This document shows positions 62,809 through 64,000 of a stretch of DNA of 64,000 nucleotides, piece by piece. Position 1 is the stretch's first letter; every line of letters begins with the position of its first letter. The translations under genes were made by a program, and so were the position numbers. The notes below the pieces were generated by a model that was given only the letters and a program-made list of their open reading frames with translations, searched no databases and had not been told where the DNA came from. Source of the stretch: a bacterium 1XD42-54 (GTDB taxonomy: Bacteria; Bacillota; Clostridia; Lachnospirales; Lachnospiraceae); assembly GCA_003612585.1 (NCBI GenBank), contig RAZH01000003.1:102968-166967 (forward strand), in the 5' to 3' direction.

Positions 62809-64000
62809 CTTCAGGAATACAACCAGAAGAATGATAAACAACAGACAGGAAACTGCTGCAATCGCAACTACGATTCCGATTGGCGTCTCGTCGCCAGTCG
62901 CAACACCTGCTGCCTTCGGAATTACTTTAAAAGTAACAGATTTTGTATCTGTTGTGCCATCAGCTGCCCAGTTGCTTCCATCAAAGATTTCTTTGTTGTA
63001 AGTCACCTTTAATGTATATTCCCCTGTCGCTTTAATCGTCATAGAAGTCGTATACGGAGAACCATCCCATGATCCCGTTACATTGCCGATCTGATAACCG
63101 CTCGGACGATAACGGTAATCACCCGGGTTCGGATTTGTATTTCCCATACCTGCACCGGAAGCTGTAAACTTGATGGATGCGCCGGTATAGTATTCACCGC
63201 CTGCCACAAGTTCCAGGATCTGATTGTTGTCCGGGGACGGACCATCCTTATACGTTGCCTTTGCTGTTACGTCACTTGCCGGCATCTCAAACGTGGTTTT
63301 CCATCTGGATGCATTTTCAAATTCAACATTACCGCTCGTGGCAACCCACTTATCAAACTCTTTACCACTTGCCGGATAATTGGAGCTGACCGTAGCCTTA
63401 TCTCCCATGTAGAAATATTTCTGGCTTCCGGTTCCATTTTCAACCGTCAGACGGTACTCTTTATATTTGTAATTTGCACTTACTGTAACGTCTGCCATCG
63501 GCATTGCAAAGGTTGTGGTTGCACTTGAAGCATTCGCCAGAGTCGCATTTCCGGAATCTACTTTCCAGTAATCAAATTCCATGCCCTTCGGCGCTTTGTC
63601 TGCGGTAATCGTAACATTGGTGCCACTGACTGCAGTCGTATAATTTGCAGAACCGTCATTGACTTTCACGTTATACTGAATTCCCTCATACTGTGCCTGG
63701 AAATTCAAGCTCTGGTTAATCGAAGCCAGGGTAAGTGACGAACTCTTCGCATCAAGTCCAAGCACAGCCGGATCAATCTCGGTTCCCTGTGCATCCCGGA
63801 TTATCCATCCTGTAAATGCCTGACCTGCCGGATTCGGATTTGCATTAATCAAAACTTCTTTATTAGCCTTTACAATATACTTGCTCGGATCTGCAGGATC
63901 ATGCTGAGACTCCTCGCTTACCAGTGTACCATTTGCCACCAATACGGTATAAGTAATATCTGAATATGTCGCGGTAATTGTCACCGGTCCACCCGGCATA
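62791..64000 (-). CDS. Repeat-rich surface protein, N-terminus beyond window
   Basis: At least 403 codons are seen; the true start is to the right of the window, and the Met at 63999 is internal. The visible part is a chain of about 75-residue beta modules of the divergent InlB B-repeat type (phrases such as KATVSSNYPASGKEFDKW and FEMPASDVTAKATYKDG, repeated three or four times). A different beta domain (ILELVAGGEYYTGASIKFTASG) follows, then a C-terminal membrane helix (PIGIVVAIAAVSCLLFIILLVVFL) and a KRRKAR tail. There is no LPXTG sequence, so it is membrane-anchored rather than sortase-linked. Likely an adhesin or stalk; ligand unknown. Confidence 0.85.
   Translation of the reverse strand, partial: MPGGPVTITATYSDITYTVLVANGTLVSEESQHDPADPSKYIVKANKEVLINANPNPAGQAFTGWIIRDAQGTEIDPAVLGLDAKSSSLTLASINQSLNFQAQYEGIQYNVKVNDGSANYTTAVSGTNVTITADKAPKGMEFDYWKVDSGNATLANASSATTTFAMPMADVTVSANYKYKEYRLTVENGTGSQKYFYMGDKATVSSNYPASGKEFDKWVATSGNVEFENASRWKTTFEMPASDVTAKATYKDGPSPDNNQILELVAGGEYYTGASIKFTASGAGMGNTNPNPGDYRYRPSGYQIGNVTGSWDGSPYTTSMTIKATGEYTLKVTYNKEIFDGSNWAADGTTDTKSVTFKVIPKAAGVATGDETPIGIVVAIAAVSCLLFIILLVVFLKRRKAR

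Noticed and set aside
62791-62900. Sortase (LPXTG) signal on the right-hand surface protein
   Set aside because: The C-terminus has a membrane helix and basic tail but no LPXTG-like sequence before it.
1-64000. CRISPR arrays, rRNA genes, prophage genes
   Set aside because: No regularly spaced direct repeats, ribosomal RNA sequence or phage structural genes were seen.

Overview
The window looks like a chromosomal segment of a gut Firmicute of the Lachnospiraceae type (Blautia/Dorea/Coprococcus-like). This is inferred from gene content, not from a database match: pyruvate phosphate dikinase, PPi-type phosphofructokinase, clostridial pyruvate:ferredoxin oxidoreductase, one-subunit glycyl-tRNA synthetase, a SleC-like cortex enzyme, YesMN-type signalling and a Gram-positive type IV pilus. 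Most genes are on the minus strand, many start codons follow AGGAGG-type ribosome binding sites, and stop/start overlaps are common.

Layout. 1-5910 is the edge of an integrative conjugative element: a truncated thioester/Cna-B surface adhesin, parB, parA, two small accessory ORFs and a gene fragment that abuts and overlaps the 3' end of ppdK. 5911-22377 holds core metabolism and housekeeping: ppdK, a secreted tandem alpha/beta hydrolase behind a structured leader, PPi-PFK, glyS, a lipoprotein, recO, era, an M16C protease, a TIGR01906 membrane protein and a WG-repeat protein. 22512-28317 is a signalling island: a membrane-anchored solute-binding protein, a YesM-type histidine kinase and an AraC-type response regulator without permeases, next to a secreted carboxylesterase whose promoter carries a direct repeat. 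28636-32166 is PFOR. 32386-35905 is a corrinoid-uptake operon under a cobalamin riboswitch, ending in a CGGC-domain gene. 36015-37149 is bioY plus a DUF1284 gene under two BirA-like operators.

37183-42561 holds a MATE exporter, an ABC-F ATPase and nagB-nagA. 42759-46105 is a YdjG/YdjH/YdjI-like envelope module (TPM domain, zinc ribbon, SPFH). Then come a phospholipase C-like protein, carAB and a SleC-like protein. 53067-59667 is a compact six-gene type IV pilus operon (pilin, peptidase, PilC, PilM-PilN fusion, PilO, PilB) with its own promoter and a terminator after the pilin gene. A tRNA-Glu, a CsoR-type repressor, a PHP phosphatase, a small acidic ORF, a Cof-type HAD phosphatase and the C-terminal part of a repeat-rich surface protein close the window.

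Most promising leads: (i) the permease-less binding protein/kinase/regulator set and its likely target promoter; (ii) a roughly 130-nt leader with nested perfect stems before the 637-aa hydrolase, whose N-terminal half looks like a second, inactivated hydrolase; (iii) the CGGC protein translationally coupled to a B12-regulated transporter; (iv) the conjugative-element junction at the ppdK stop codon; (v) the thioester adhesin placed directly behind a terminator.
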